Shown here: piece after piece, positions 44,227 to 52,570 of the stretch
Position numbering within the stretch: position 1 is the first letter of the stretch
How the letters are laid out: every line of letters begins with the position of its first letter
Assembly (NCBI GenBank): GCA_013407085.1
Contig: JACCGJ010019958.1
Coordinates: forward strand, 1 to 64,000
From: Atriophallophorus winterbourni
Taxonomy: Eukaryota; Platyhelminthes; Trematoda; Plagiorchiida; Microphallidae
Length of the DNA stretch: 64,000 nucleotides
Reading direction: 5' to 3'
The notes under the pieces: generated by a model
Database searches by the model: none
What the model saw: the letters and a program-made list of their open reading frames with translations, nothing else
What the model was told of the DNA's origin: nothing
Translations under genes and position numbers: made by a program

Positions 44227-46273
44227 ATTATTAATATTATTATTACTATTATTATTATTATTAGTGTTTTTATTATTATTATAGATGTTGTTGTTGTTAT
44301 TTTTAGCAAGATTATTATTGTTACCACACATTAGATTGATTCGGCATTATTTGCTTTGTGTGAATCGATTCATCATTCTGATTCTTACGACCACGTAATT
44401 TTGGCTAATTTTCCTTCATTTTCATTACAGATATTGGCAGCAACACTTTCCTCTCACAAAATTGCACCCGAAATAATCGTTGGAAATCTTCAGACTAGTG
44501 GATCAGACGTTGATTTATTAAATCGTATACGAAGCAGAATCCAAGGAAGAGAAAGCAAAAAGATAGAATTACAAACATGTTTGAATGATCTCAATGAACT
44601 TGCAAAAGAAATGAATAAAACGTTAGAAGAATCCGGTTTAACGGAGCGATTGGGCAAGTTGAAAACGGTATGCCTATATTTAGACTCATGTGGAATTCTT
44701 CGTTGTTATTAGTTCGAATTTATTTCCTGCTAGTGACTCATTTTTTCTGTCTATTCTTCGTTGATCGTATTATACACGCGGATCTTTGAAATTAAATCGT
44801 CTGCTACGTTAAAGCAATTGTATTTGTCACGAATAGCGGTGAATTAATTATTAAAATGTTTGTTGCTTTGTGACTGTTGAATAACGGACTATCTTCATTT
44901 TTCTTTTGTATCATTTGGGGTACTAATTTTTGGTGTAATGTGAAGGTAAATCTTATATCCACACCCCGTTACTGCCATCATTAACATTCCCATTGCATCG
45001 AAATATTCGTTTTCCACGTCCAAATATTGGTCGCTGAAGGATGGTAACTGTAGTTTTCCACATTGGTTGGTAATACTTCAGAAATCGCAATCTTTCGGTG
45101 TACGGAATATTGTGAAGAACCATCACAAACGTTGTTTCTCTATGATAGATGTTATCAAAGAGAACAATATCTTTCCGCTGTCAAGGAGCCTGAACCTCTA
45201 CCATTTACTCCATACTCGGCTGAAGACTTTCAATATTATTGGTAACGTTACCATCAAAATCTTAAAAATATTTTTAAAAAGATACCTAAAAATCTGTTGG
45301 CATGTCGATACATATCCTGGAAATGAGCCGTGATCTTCAGGATTCCACTAATCCATACTCCAAGATTATATTCCAAATAGTTCCAACTCAAGTATTCTTG
45401 TCCAAATCAATATGTCCAAATAACATTTTTTGCCAAGAAGAAGCATCTTACTTTTCCGTATGTTGTATGTCATATCATTCATGGCCGACCAATTTGACAC
45501 GTTGTCCAAATCCATTTACAGTTTCTCACAATCATCTGTACAACTGATTAGAGTCCAATTTTTTCATATCATCCGTGAACATAGCCATTTCAGATTATAT
45601 GTTGGGTAACGTTCATGTATTATAGAATGGCGATCGGCCTTAGCACGTATCCGTTATCGAGTACGCTGGCGGTTTTAAACATTTGGGATAGCACTCCGTT
45701 TACTTTAACTCGGGCATTGCGATCTGATAGTTAGTCGTACAACCATGAGAGGAGTGGTTCACCTATTCCTAAACGTATCGGTTTTTGAAGAAGCAAATGG
45801 TGATTGACTCAGTCAAAAGCTTTAGAAATCTCTACGTAACTGACGTGAATGCCAGAACATCTATCCAACTCCTTCGTTCATTCGTTTAATGCAATTCCAA
45901 CGACATCCAACGCAACCTTCACTAGAATTCGTTTTGATATTCGTTTTCATATCATCATTCCATTTATTTTGTTAACTCGTTTTTCCCAATACAGCTGTCT
46001 ACAGGAAACCCGTTCACAATCGTTGAACAATTTTGGGAAACAAATGGAGAGCATTTGATTGATGTCCTCACCGACATCTATCATCGAGCCTTTCAAACCT
46101 TTCTACAAAGAGCTTTTCCCTGCGGTCGATTATATTTGATATATACTAACGTGAAAGATACTGTTTGCAATCCAAGTGGATTTTCTAACCACGTCGGCAT
46201 CCATTCGTTAAATATTCTCTTATTTATCTTGCTCCTTCAAGTGGCGATTTTATTCCTCATCCTCATGCAGTAA
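29480..46273 (+). CDS. Prominin-family five-transmembrane glycoprotein (whole gene)
   Basis: Exons: 29480-29909 (one or two), 30620-30886, 34207-34470, 37257-37406, 38664-38898, 39845-40256, 43062-43152, 44431-44667 and 45995-46273. All junctions from 29909 onward are GT-AG and phase-consistent. The topology is that of prominins: extracellular N-terminus, TM1, short cytoplasmic loop, TM2, large helical ectodomain 1, TM3-TM4 close together, large ectodomain 2, TM5. Sequence similarity is clearest after TM4 (C, then TDTLLNAYWRNIW, then EMCGHNTGGGLLHM) and in the C-terminal cysteine pair before TM5. Prominins bind cholesterol and sit in plasma-membrane protrusions. Predicted length is about 790 residues, against roughly 860 in vertebrates. 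Introns hold CR1 remnants and hammerhead repeats. Confidence 0.85.
30620..30886 (+). CDS. Prominin exon: TM2 and start of ectodomain 1
   Basis: Acceptor ctttcag, donor gtaagt, 89 codons, phase 0 at both ends. FLYAFSIASAILLIIFFGFA is TM2. It is followed by the amphipathic, acidic stretch FEQVMRY...VGMSERIATELSEFMEE that begins ectodomain 1. Confidence 0.85.
31665..32335 (-). repeat. GC-rich dispersed repeat in a prominin intron
   Basis: The minus strand matches 63669-64000 on the plus strand. Shared landmarks are gcttcgggcaggtggagctc, tatctcaaacctacactccc (with changes) and catccaatcatggaaa. It is richer in GC than its surroundings. No domain is recognised; it may be the 5' part of a non-LTR element. 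Confidence 0.6.
32441..32482 (+). ncRNA. Degenerate Penelope-type hammerhead ribozyme
   Basis: CTGACGA core at 32448-32454, followed by AGCATCTGGGTCGAA and AAACGTTGACC, recalls the ribozyme at 50153-50186. Stem II can no longer pair and the GAAA junction is altered, so it is predicted inactive. Confidence 0.4.
34207..34470 (+). CDS. Prominin exon: ectodomain 1 helical region
   Basis: Acceptor aaatctag; phase 0. NIEEQIDFDKLLNDAAPVLQ, RVIEVINELQADQEALVREV and NLVAKCNKNFHICQNPE form heptad-rich helices followed by two cysteines, like the cysteine pair in vertebrate ectodomain 1. Two identical donors (gtgcgt) occur at 34471 and 34495, both phase 0. The second adds eight residues. Confidence 0.78.
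34742..34783 (-). ncRNA. Hammerhead ribozyme, minus strand, in a prominin intron
   Basis: On the minus strand: stem I CCCTAC/GTGGAG, core CTGATGA (34777-34771), stem II GTG/CAC, GAAA, stem III word ACCGGT, predicted cut between 34748 and 34747. The core is intact; stem II is one pair shorter than in the array. Confidence 0.68.
34860..34901 (+). ncRNA. Hammerhead ribozyme, damaged copy
   Basis: TTGATGA replaces CTGATGA at 34866-34872 (C3 changed), while GTGC-AAACA-GCAC, GAAA and ACCGGTC are kept. Loss of C3 normally abolishes cleavage. Confidence 0.55.
35150..36190 (+). pseudogene. Decayed CR1 3' fragments in a prominin intron
   Basis: IYHRAIKLVSGFCILPFEQR at about 35205-35265 and RRIFERFTPHSLTEILIHTV, DYTAPACAQWL and LLEKIYQKGNKL at 35830-35980 match successive C-terminal blocks of CR1 ORF2. 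Near 36130-36180 a 3' UTR-like tattgtgaagctg follows. At least two old insertions are mixed here. Confidence 0.65.
36430..37095 (-). pseudogene. Decayed CR1 3' fragment, minus strand, in a prominin intron
   Basis: This is the reverse of block 5480-6330, diverged (tgtgtgagctcttgc..., gcggtatttac..., attcactcattgtatg). It keeps the conserved antisense METT...FDWWDD frame at 36450-36615 on the plus strand. Confidence 0.65.
37257..37406 (+). CDS. Prominin exon: ectodomain 1
   Basis: Fifty codons between acceptor atatttcag and donor gtttgt, phase 0: RVDVPATISKEVVTAQLDKA, then IFVTTIKSIQTNVHQFLEQ. Helix-prone, no cysteine. Confidence 0.75.
37407..38663 (+). other. Prominin intron 4
   Basis: No element is firmly recognised. 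A short cacaaccggttgtgagc near 38208-38225 may be a last remnant of a hammerhead repeat. Confidence 0.35.
38664..38898 (+). CDS. Prominin exon: end of ectodomain 1 and TM3
   Basis: Acceptor gttatttcag; the donor gtaagc leaves one base (phase 1). A helical segment (FEKTSEDFRKQINEIMESIL) precedes TM3, LVFMSFALIAILLVLLLLLG. Confidence 0.85.
39206..39247 (-). ncRNA. Hammerhead ribozyme, minus strand, left end of the short element
   Basis: On the minus strand: stem I CTCCAT/GTGGAG (6 bp), core CTGATGA (39241-39235), stem II GGC/GCT weak, GAAA, then ACCGATT with the predicted cut between 39212 and 39211. The core is intact; stem II carries the same C-A start as the copy at 9393. Confidence 0.55.
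39481..39528 (+). ncRNA. Hammerhead ribozyme, broken copy, right end of the short element
   Basis: The core reads CTGGTTTATG instead of CTGATGACGG, while CAGAAACCGGTAGTGG is kept. Predicted inactive. Confidence 0.45.
39845..40256 (+). CDS. Prominin exon: TM4 and start of ectodomain 2
   Basis: Acceptor cccaatag; the phase-1 join gives SFT-R-IIRFDHSL. WILCLCLMNLATVPVFYTYV is TM4. Then come a cysteine (SEICSLVES), a glycosylation sequon (NLT), DTLLNAYWRNIWTEF and EMCGHNTGGGLLHMVN. This is the best-conserved prominin block in the gene. Donor gtatgt, phase 2. Confidence 0.88.
41205..41530 (+). repeat. Dispersed repeat of unknown class (second copy)
   Basis: It resembles 2390-2960 in the same orientation, with shared words atggtctaaaaag, caataaaaattca and aagttagtgg. 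An internal segment (atacaagata-gcagtaaggt) is itself doubled here near 41280 and 41360. Confidence 0.5.
41560..42440 (-). pseudogene. Decayed CR1 RT, minus strand, in a prominin intron
   Basis: The minus strand of 42330-42395 reads DDWTEVIHACYLEISKAYDL, matching DDWTSVVDAGGSIHACYLDISKAFD. 42070-42150 reads PEDCLVLQKDPDTLHNWSIR, then NKLPFKFMN, matching AEDCSVLQSDLDAVQMW...LPLNMQK. Frames are broken. Confidence 0.7.
43062..43152 (+). CDS. Prominin small exon in ectodomain 2
   Basis: Acceptor tggaatag, donor gtaagt. The phase-2 entry and phase-0 exit fit both neighbours. It encodes LLMGVLQSVIAVEYENIQTL, then PNLSTKSELV, with an NLS sequon. The coding content alone is weak; the phase fit supports it. 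Confidence 0.68.
44136..44282 (+). repeat. ATT/TTA trinucleotide microsatellite
   Basis: About 145 bp of att repeats with scattered aat interruptions, in the intron before the 44431 exon. It creates long poly-Leu, poly-Ile and poly-Asn frames that are not genes. Confidence 0.95.
44431..44667 (+). CDS. Prominin exon: ectodomain 2 helical region
   Basis: Seventy-nine codons, phase 0 at both ends, acceptor tcattacag, donor gtatgc. LNRIRSRIQGRESKKIELQT, CLNDLNELAKEMNKTLEESG and TERLGKLKT form a charged helical region with an NKT sequon, like the helices before TM5 in prominins. Confidence 0.82.
45270..45890 (-). pseudogene. Decayed CR1 RT, minus strand, in the last prominin intron
   Basis: It is similar to 8090-8600 in reverse (gcatcttacttttccgtatg, catttgggatagcactccgt, accatgagaggagtggttca) but clearly more diverged than the tandem units. 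It carries pieces from the CYLDISK block to the GVWIC block. Confidence 0.7.
45995..46273 (+). CDS. Prominin last exon: TM5 and C-terminus
   Basis: Acceptor cccaatacag, phase 0. FLQRAFPCGRLYLIY and VKDTVCNPSGFSNH carry the cysteine pair that precedes TM5 in the family. TM5 is LNILLFILLLQVAILFLILM, followed almost at once by TAA (46271-46273). The cytoplasmic tail is thus one or two residues, far shorter than the roughly 50-60 residues of vertebrate prominins. Confidence 0.82.
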   Translation: MSTGNPFTIVEQFWETNGEHLIDVLTDIYHRAFQTFLQRAFPCGRLYLIYTNVKDTVCNPSGFSNHVGIHSLNILLFILLLQVAILFLILMQ

Positions 46274-46589
46274 TTTGTAATGCTGTACTTTTCAGCTACT
46301 GAAACATGCTTTCGCGTCAGCCTGCTAACGTGTTGTTCAACGCAGAACATACATAAATTCGCAAACATATTTATTTTTCGAGGTAAATTGTGTAACAATG
46401 TTGATTTGGAAACAACGTTTCAGATTGAGGTACACCAAAATTTACGTTCAATCGATTATGTTGACCCAATGCGATTTGAATGTTGGTAGTGATACTCGGT
46501 TCTAAAACAGCTAGCGCTGATCGCTTAGCCTCTATCGAATGAACACATTTAACGTGAAAGTCGAACTGCATTGATGTATATCACTTACT

Positions 46590-47215
46590 GGAGCATTGGG
46601 CTGAGCGTGGTTTACTTACCATGAGGATGTACACGCCGTATCTGTTCGTACACAGGATAGAATGCAAAGCTGTTGTAGTTTAATTCTTGATAATTGCTGT
46701 AACCATTTTACACCTGGGAATGATGGAAATCTGTGAAATGTATGTGATCACAACCGTACAACCGTGACGGGTCTCTAACCCTGATAGCACGACGGCCATG
46801 GTGTGCTTATCATAAACGGATTAAAATTGTCATCGATAGTATTTGTCTGATAAAAAAATATTTGTGAAATTCGGGTAGAAGATGACTAAAATTTAAGATA
46901 TTTTAACAGCGTGATTCAATGAACTGATAAATGTTTACTCGCAACAAAAATAAGCAACAATAGTGTGAAATGTTACTTATTGGTGATTGAACGGTCTCTG
47001 TTTGTAAGTAGGTTGCAAATGTTTCAATATTATTTAAGTATTGTGTATCAACTCTAACATGAACGGAACTACGCGGACATGCGAGGTTTTCTTGATCAGT
47101 AACTAAAGAGTTATAACTGATTTTGATCACGTCATACAGAACAAATAATTAAGCTTGCGTCTAATAAGTTCATTCGGATATGGACCGAAAAAGTATACAT
47201 TTTGCCAGTTCAGTA
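46590..47215 (-). pseudogene. Inverted paralogue of the unidentified gene
   Basis: The minus strand keeps NWQNVYF (near 47200), HVRVDTQYLNNIETFATYLQ (about 47065-47010) and SFAFYPVYEQIRRVHPH with donor gtaagt (46685-46620). The first segment ends at the pogo insertion and the homology stops after ctccag at about 46590, so the gene copy is incomplete. It lies just downstream of the prominin stop, in opposite orientation. Confidence 0.45.
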
Positions 47216-47467
47216 TACAGTGGACCCGGGTACAACGAATCGCTGGGGAGAGAGTAAAATGTGCGTTAAAAGCGGAGTTCGTTGTAAGTAAAACGCATTG
47301 TCAGACGTGATTTTTGCGCCGTTTTTCTGTACACGTGTAAACAATAAAGTAGTGAAGAATGTCTCACCTTTATGTTCCCGCATGCGTATAATCCATTCGA
47401 TGAATAGATGATGCCACAGCACACAGATCACAACATTAATTCCAAGTTCATTTTAATAATAGTAAAT

Positions 47468-47664
47468 TTATTCTAAAACGAATGACATGAATGTTTCAGA
47501 GAAATGCTTCTTCTGCTGCAGGAAGGTGGACAGCGTTGATTTTGCTATGCCATATTTTTTTTAGCAATTTCAGATTTTGTCATTTGGCCATTCTCCACTT
47601 CAGCCAAAATTTCCCTCTTTTTCTCTAGGGTAAACTGCTCCCGTTTTCGCTGTCTGTCAGCCAT
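47468..47664 (-). pseudogene. pogo/CENP-B-type transposase N-terminal fragment
   Basis: From ATG 47664 on the minus strand: MADRQRKREQFTLEKKREIL, then AEVENGQMTKSEIAKK. This is the first helix-turn-helix of pogo/Tigger/CENP-B proteins. An 8-base A run then shifts the frame. In the other frame GIAKSTLSTFLQQKKHF completes the HTH, and a stop follows at 47470-47468. The DDE domain is absent. Confidence 0.8.
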
Positions 47665-47741
47665 CGTGTAACTGTAAGAAGGGAATAAAGTGTCTGCCTG
47701 AGTGGAAAAAAAAGTTTGTAGTGAATCTGTGAGAGTAGTTT

Positions 47742-47790
47742 ATGGGTAACGTTTCGCTTCTGACACAGAAGCTTCGTCAGACCAAGGGTG
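47742..47790 (-). ncRNA. Hammerhead ribozyme in the left Penelope terminal repeat
   Basis: Minus strand: core CTGACGA (47780-47774), stem II GCTTCTG-tgt-CAGAAGC (7 bp), GAAA, stem III word ACGT, predicted cut after the second U of ACGUU, between 47748 and 47747. Stem I is short (GGT/ACC). Confidence 0.78.
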
Positions 47791-47986
47791 TCAGTACGAA
47801 CAGGGATCAAGCTTAAATTGCATTCACCAGACGGAGCAAATTAGAGAGAAACAGAAACGTAAGTTCGCCACTCTTTTAACATCTAAGGATAAATGTAATT
47901 CTACTAGTTCTTTTGATAACAGTGCTAAACAATATTCTAAAGTAATTAACTTATCAGATAGGCCGCTCTCGCAGAACGAACAAAGA

Positions 47987-49888
47987 TTGTTGGAAAAAGG
48001 TTTAAACTTCTCACTAAGTACAAAAGTTTTAAAACCTGAAGATATCATTCCATGTGTAGAATCTACCTTAACTCAGCTACCGGAAACACAGGCAGACGCA
48101 TTACGCAACTGTATAGCCAGTATTATTAAGAAACAACAGCCAGAAAGGTGTAACCTTACGCAAGATGAACAGCGAGCACTTCTTAATCTGCGGAAAGAAG
48201 TGGGAATAGTGATCACTAGAGCCGACAAAGGCAAGGCCACGGTGATACTCTCAAAAAGTGATTATAGAAATAAGGTTGAATCACACCTTGCGGAAGGTCC
48301 TTATGAAGTTATTGACAGCAGGAGAACCACGTCGATTATGAATAACCGTAAGCGGGTGATTTCGAGATACTTGCGTGGAATCAAGGAGGAACTAGGTAAA
48401 GGATTATGGTTCAGGCTATACCCGAAATCTGCTCAGACCCCTAGGTTCTACGGGCTCCCGAAAATACATAAGGTGGGCGTCCCTCTGCGACCTATCGTGG
48501 ATGGCATTGGATCCCCAACACACGAATTAGCGAAGCATCTCGCTCATTTGTTGAAACCGCTAGTCGGGAACAGGGATTCTTTCATTAAGAACTCTTTTGA
48601 TTTCGTTCGTCGTTTGAGTACAATAACGCTCGACGAGGATGAAATGATGGTTAGCTTCGATGTAAGCGCCCTGTTCACGAACGTGGACACCACTAGCGCT
48701 CTAGAATTAGCAAAAAATGCACTTAATTCAGACGCGACATTGGCAGATCGTACAAACTTGAGTGTACAGCAAATCGTTAACGGTATAGCGATTTGTCTGA
48801 ATATGAACCACTTCTTGTTTAATGGACACTTATATAAGCAAAAGGGAGGTTTAGCGATGGGTTCACCTATTTCCTCAGTGTTAGCGGATATGTACATGGA
48901 GCATTTTGAAGTGTTAGCTCTAAAAAATGTAGCTCTTCGACCAAAGATATGGTGGCGTTATGTCGATGACACATTCGTCATCATGAAACGTGACAGGTTG
49001 GAAGCATTCCATAGTTACCTTAACAACCTGGATCGCAAAATCCAAGTTACAAAGGAGATTGAGTCGACAGAAGGGACATTTCCATTCTTGGACTGTCTTG
49101 CGCGAAAGCAGAATGGTAAAATAAGCACTACGGTCTATCGTAAGCCAATCGACACAGATGCGGTCTTGAGGTACTCATCAGCGCACCCCCAAAAAGTATT
49201 TAATTCAGTTGCGAAATCGCTGCTCTACAAAGTTGAACGCTTGTGCAGCGATGCCACCGATAAAAAGCGAGCCCATCAAGAAGTTAGTCGTCGACTTGCT
49301 GATCATGGTTACCCTAAGAGCCTAATTAAACGCCAACTGAAACGGGTTAAATACCCAGCACCCAAAACGGAAAAAGTTTGGCGTGCAACAGTTTCTATAC
49401 CTTACGTTAAGGAAGCGTCAAAAGGGATAAGTCGAATCTTGAATAACGCAGGTATACGAGTAACGTATAAAAGGGGTAGAACGCTCCGTTCCTTATTAAC
49501 GCATCTCAAGGATAAAACACCTTCAGGCTGCGCGACGAATTGCGTATATAAAATCAACTGTAAGGGTTGCTCGGGAGTATATATCGGACAAACATCCAGA
49601 GAACTCAGTACTAGGATAAGTGAACACAAAAATCGAATCGGTAAGCAGCCACGTAATTCCAGTGAATATCAAACACTGATAAGAGATTCAGCACTAGCTG
49701 AACATGTGCTGGACACCGGTCACAGCGTAGATCTTGATAACGTAGAAGTGATAAGGCGGGGAATAAAACCATACATGGAACGACTTCACGCTGAGGCGGT
49801 TGAGATAACAAAGGCTGGTAAGAATGCTGTCAATAAGGTGGATGGGCTGATATCTCCACAATCTGGCGTCCGGTCCTGCAGCGGATAA
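47987..49888 (+). CDS. Penelope-like element polyprotein: reverse transcriptase + GIY-YIG endonuclease
   Basis: Open for 633 codons from ATG 47987. RT region: VGIVITRADKGKATVILSKS; PRFYGLPKIHKVGVPLRPIV (about residues 152-171); MVSFDVSALFTNV (near 221); KQKGGLAMGSPISSVLADMY; and the catalytic WWRYVDDTFVI (near 322-332). A linker follows, then a C-terminal GIY-YIG nuclease: CVYKINCKGCSGVYIGQTSR, ELSTRISEHK and HAEAVEITKAG (about 518-625). The joint RT/GIY-YIG layout is diagnostic of endonuclease-bearing Penelope-like elements. The frame stays open upstream to 47750 without an ATG and already reads REKQKRKFATLLTSKDK there, so the native protein likely starts earlier. No stops or frameshifts: possibly active. 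Confidence 0.93.
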   Translation: MLEKGLNFSLSTKVLKPEDIIPCVESTLTQLPETQADALRNCIASIIKKQQPERCNLTQDEQRALLNLRKEVGIVITRADKGKATVILSKSDYRNKVESHLAEGPYEVIDSRRTTSIMNNRKRVISRYLRGIKEELGKGLWFRLYPKSAQTPRFYGLPKIHKVGVPLRPIVDGIGSPTHELAKHLAHLLKPLVGNRDSFIKNSFDFVRRLSTITLDEDEMMVSFDVSALFTNVDTTSALELAKNALNSDATLADRTNLSVQQIVNGIAICLNMNHFLFNGHLYKQKGGLAMGSPISSVLADMYMEHFEVLALKNVALRPKIWWRYVDDTFVIMKRDRLEAFHSYLNNLDRKIQVTKEIESTEGTFPFLDCLARKQNGKISTTVYRKPIDTDAVLRYSSAHPQKVFNSVAKSLLYKVERLCSDATDKKRAHQEVSRRLADHGYPKSLIKRQLKRVKYPAPKTEKVWRATVSIPYVKEASKGISRILNNAGIRVTYKRGRTLRSLLTHLKDKTPSGCATNCVYKINCKGCSGVYIGQTSRELSTRISEHKNRIGKQPRNSSEYQTLIRDSALAEHVLDTGHSVDLDNVEVIRRGIKPYMERLHAEAVEITKAGKNAVNKVDGLISPQSGVRSCSG

Positions 49889-50142
49889 ACATTAACGTGC
49901 GTAACCCCTAGTGTGCGCACCGATTACGCAATCGCGCTAATCTGTCAGCAGATGTCATTCACACCTGCCAAGACTAGAACAATTGAGGGATTATACGGCA
50001 CGTAGGGGTGGTGGTGCGTCAGTTGATATTGAACGCGCCTGTCCTTCTTAACGAGCAGAACCCACAATGGACTGTGCAGTTCTTAACCAGCGTATGATTG
50101 GTCAGGTGAATGCAATTTAAGCTTGATCCCTGTTCGTACTGA

Positions 50143-50192
50143 CACCCTTGGTCTGACGAAGCTTCTGTGTCAGAAGCGAAACGTTACCCATA
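50143..50192 (+). ncRNA. Hammerhead ribozyme in the right Penelope terminal repeat
   Basis: Core CTGACGA 50153-50159, stem II GCTTCTG-tgt-CAGAAGC, GAAA 50178-50181, stem III word ACGT, predicted cut after T50185. The sequence matches the left-end ribozyme; the two point away from each other. Confidence 0.8.
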
Positions 50193-50288
50193 AACTACTC
50201 TCACAGATTCACTACAAACTTTATTTTTTCATGATTATGATTCCCCGATCTGTCACAAACATATTCCATTACATCGTCTGCCTGAGTG

Positions 50289-50686
50289 ATTGCAATTTGT
50301 CATGAGTCTGTGATTACCAATCACAGAGAATTCACGTTATTTTCTTGTGCGTGCGTGTGAGTCAGTTAGTACACTGTAGGCTAGGCTGCCTGTGTTTCGC
50401 CAAGCTATCAGTTCCATTCTTAGCGCATTGCAGGCCACACTTGACGGAGCGTTGTGTGTTAAAGGCAAGACAAAGCGAGTTCGTGGTATGTACGAACTTT
50501 ATTGAACAAACATAGCTATCGGGAACGTGTACAGTGTTCGTAATAAGCGAGATTCGTAACGAACAGATTCGTTGTACGAAGGTTTTAAATAGGCTTACAA
50601 AGAAGTAATTTATTTGGGAAATCATGGTGTGTTCGTTCAAACGGGGAATTCATTGTAAGCGAGTTCGTTGTAGGTGGGTTCCACTG
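50289..50686 (+). other. Right part of the pogo element
   Basis: Non-coding. Repeated words related to the terminal repeat (ttcgttgta, cgagttcgttg) recur between 50480 and 50686. Confidence 0.6.
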
Positions 50687-52439
50687 TACCTCTTTCTGAA
50701 GTCAATATTGACTCTTCTATAAAATAGTTTCAATTGCATCACAGTGCAATTGCGGTTATGATTATTACTGAAAAGGTGGGGTTCAGTGAAAGGATTCCAA
50801 AATGTTTCACTTTCTCTATTATGGATAATGAAAGAGTATAATTAACAAAAATTGCTTAAATGACCCTGCCATTTATTTATTAAATGACTACTGATAACAA
50901 TATGATGAAAAACATTATGTTGTTACCATTTACGTCATTTATAGATTCTTACATCAAACAGAATTCAACTATTGTGTTCTGATTGAAATATTGACAAACT
51001 ATTCGAAGCAGTCAACGATTTTGTAAATTAGATTTTTCCAGCGCGAAATTAGGCGATAAGATGCGAATCTGGATTTATCCTTGAATTCGCGAAATTGTTT
51101 TAACCCCAACTCAGAACAGCTGTCAAAAGTCAGGTCACGAATACGCATGCATAATGAGTGGCAACAACCGCGATACCGGTCGTGTGCTCCCGACATACTT
51201 TTCATAATACATATATTACTCTTTCGTAGCCCCATACGTTAACCTAAACAACATTGTGTTATCGACCGACGACCTGAGAATAAAAATTTGGGATAAGATA
51301 AAAGGCACATAAAGGCAGAGTCGTCAATTGAAATATAATAAGAATAGGAAATGATTATATCTACTGGTGCCTACTGAGTGCCAGAGAAAGAAGGTTTCGA
51401 CACATGAGTTCATGTATAGCTGAGAAACGTGTTACTTAATAATAGGGTTGGTCTAAGAGTTGTATGCACTCGTGAGTTTCTCGTTATTGATTGGGTCACC
51501 ACCTATCAATGTTACAACGCTAAAAGTATTTTCTTCCAGATGTGGACGATACAAGTTTTGACGCTGATTCCCCCACTAGATTCATATTGTGAACTTTGTC
51601 TAGCAGGTAAAGGTTATACCTTTCGATTAGTAAAGTCTCCTCAATAAGACGTGTAACAGTGTTATTCAAATGACTGCAGCTACTCCCGGAAACCAATCGT
51701 ATTGTTGCGGTGTAAGTGTACAATTTTAAATACCAGCATGAAGTCACTCCACATTCCTCGTTAGGTAAAACCATGTAGATCAAATTTTAACATCAGCTCT
51801 TGGAAAGGCGAATTTTTGTATCGAGAGACCAACTTAGCCGCACGGTGATAAATCCTCGCAAGTAGTTCAATATCCTTACTCAGCCATGGTGCCCGGCTTT
51901 GATTGAATATCCAATAACAAGATATACGTGCGTGTTGATTAACCGGGTTAAGGTTCATGGCGTGAAATTCCAGAATATCCTATTAAGCAGACCGGAGATA
52001 CAGCACGATTTATTATACACAGTTCGGCAATGATGACCGGGATTAAGTTTACGCGAAATTTAGACACCTGGATGCTTTTCGTCAGTAGTCCAGGCGAGAC
52101 ACTGCGTACCAAGCTGACATTTGTGGTGCAGAGACTTGCCAAACCGAAGCGTTAAATAATAACACCTTTCTCTGTGTCAAGCAAAATCAGGTTCACAAAT
52201 CCCGTTGTAATTCTATACAGTCATTATCAGACATGGCACGTTCCCAAATTTTAATATTATCGGAAAACAGTATCAAGTTACATCCAATAATCTCTACTCC
52301 ATCTTTCAGATAGACCAAAAAGAGAAGAGTTTCAAGCACCGAGCTTCGTGGACCTCAAAGTTTAACGTCTAGTATTCTAAAGTGGGTGCTGCCCACACAA
52401 ACTTAGACTTCAACTCAGGATTCAAGGTTATATATGTAA

Positions 52440-52570
52440 AAATTGTATTAAACCTAAGTGACGTGTTGCTCACATCCCCCGCACTTACACACCACTACCG
52501 GTTTCTGGCTGTTTGCCGTCATCAGGTGGAGACAGTAGGATTAGGTTCAGTGAGCCTAATTTTAATGCTT
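52440..52570 (-). repeat. Hammerhead-bearing repeat in the right arm
   Basis: The inverted counterpart of 9360-9475/11855-11975, keeping the sequence from cctaatcctactgtc to the tgagcaacacg side. Confidence 0.65.
52490..52531 (-). ncRNA. Hammerhead-like ribozyme, minus strand, right arm
   Basis: Minus strand: core CTGATGA (52525-52519), stem II GGC/GCC, CAGAAACCGGTAGTGG kept. The core is intact, unlike the matching left-arm copy at 11888, so the G5 loss there happened after the arms separated. It has the same C-A start of stem II as at 9393. Confidence 0.55.

Larger units (their letters stand above)
47705..50275 (+). mobile_element. Penelope-like retroelement with inverted hammerhead-bearing terminal repeats
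   Basis: Flanked by a 13-bp target duplication gtctgcctgagtg (47692-47704 and 50276-50288). About 126 bp at the left end (47705-47830) is the inverted copy of 50103-50229, and both carry a hammerhead ribozyme. A single long ORF with RT and GIY-YIG endonuclease lies between. It is inserted inside the pogo element. Hammerheads in the terminal repeats of Penelope-like elements are known from several animals. Confidence 0.9.
47218..50686 (-). mobile_element. pogo/Tigger-type DNA transposon, internally deleted, carrying a nested Penelope element
   Basis: Inverted ends cagtggacccgggtacaacg (47218 onward) and, reversed, cagtggaacccacctacaac (ending 50686). The target duplication is TA at 47216-47217 and 50687-50688. 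The left arm (18575-18590, gagttatacccaactgg) is the empty site. Only the N-terminal part of a transposase is left, so it is non-autonomous. Members of this group move by cut-and-paste with TA target sites. Confidence 0.82.

Noticed and set aside
44084..44331. Long frames rich in Leu, Ile or Asn on both strands
   Set aside because: They are translations of an ATT/TTA microsatellite, not genes.
45063..45333. Overlapping plus-strand frames as an extra prominin exon
   Set aside because: They overlap a minus-strand CR1 remnant, lack a phase-compatible splice pair, and the flanking exons already join in phase.
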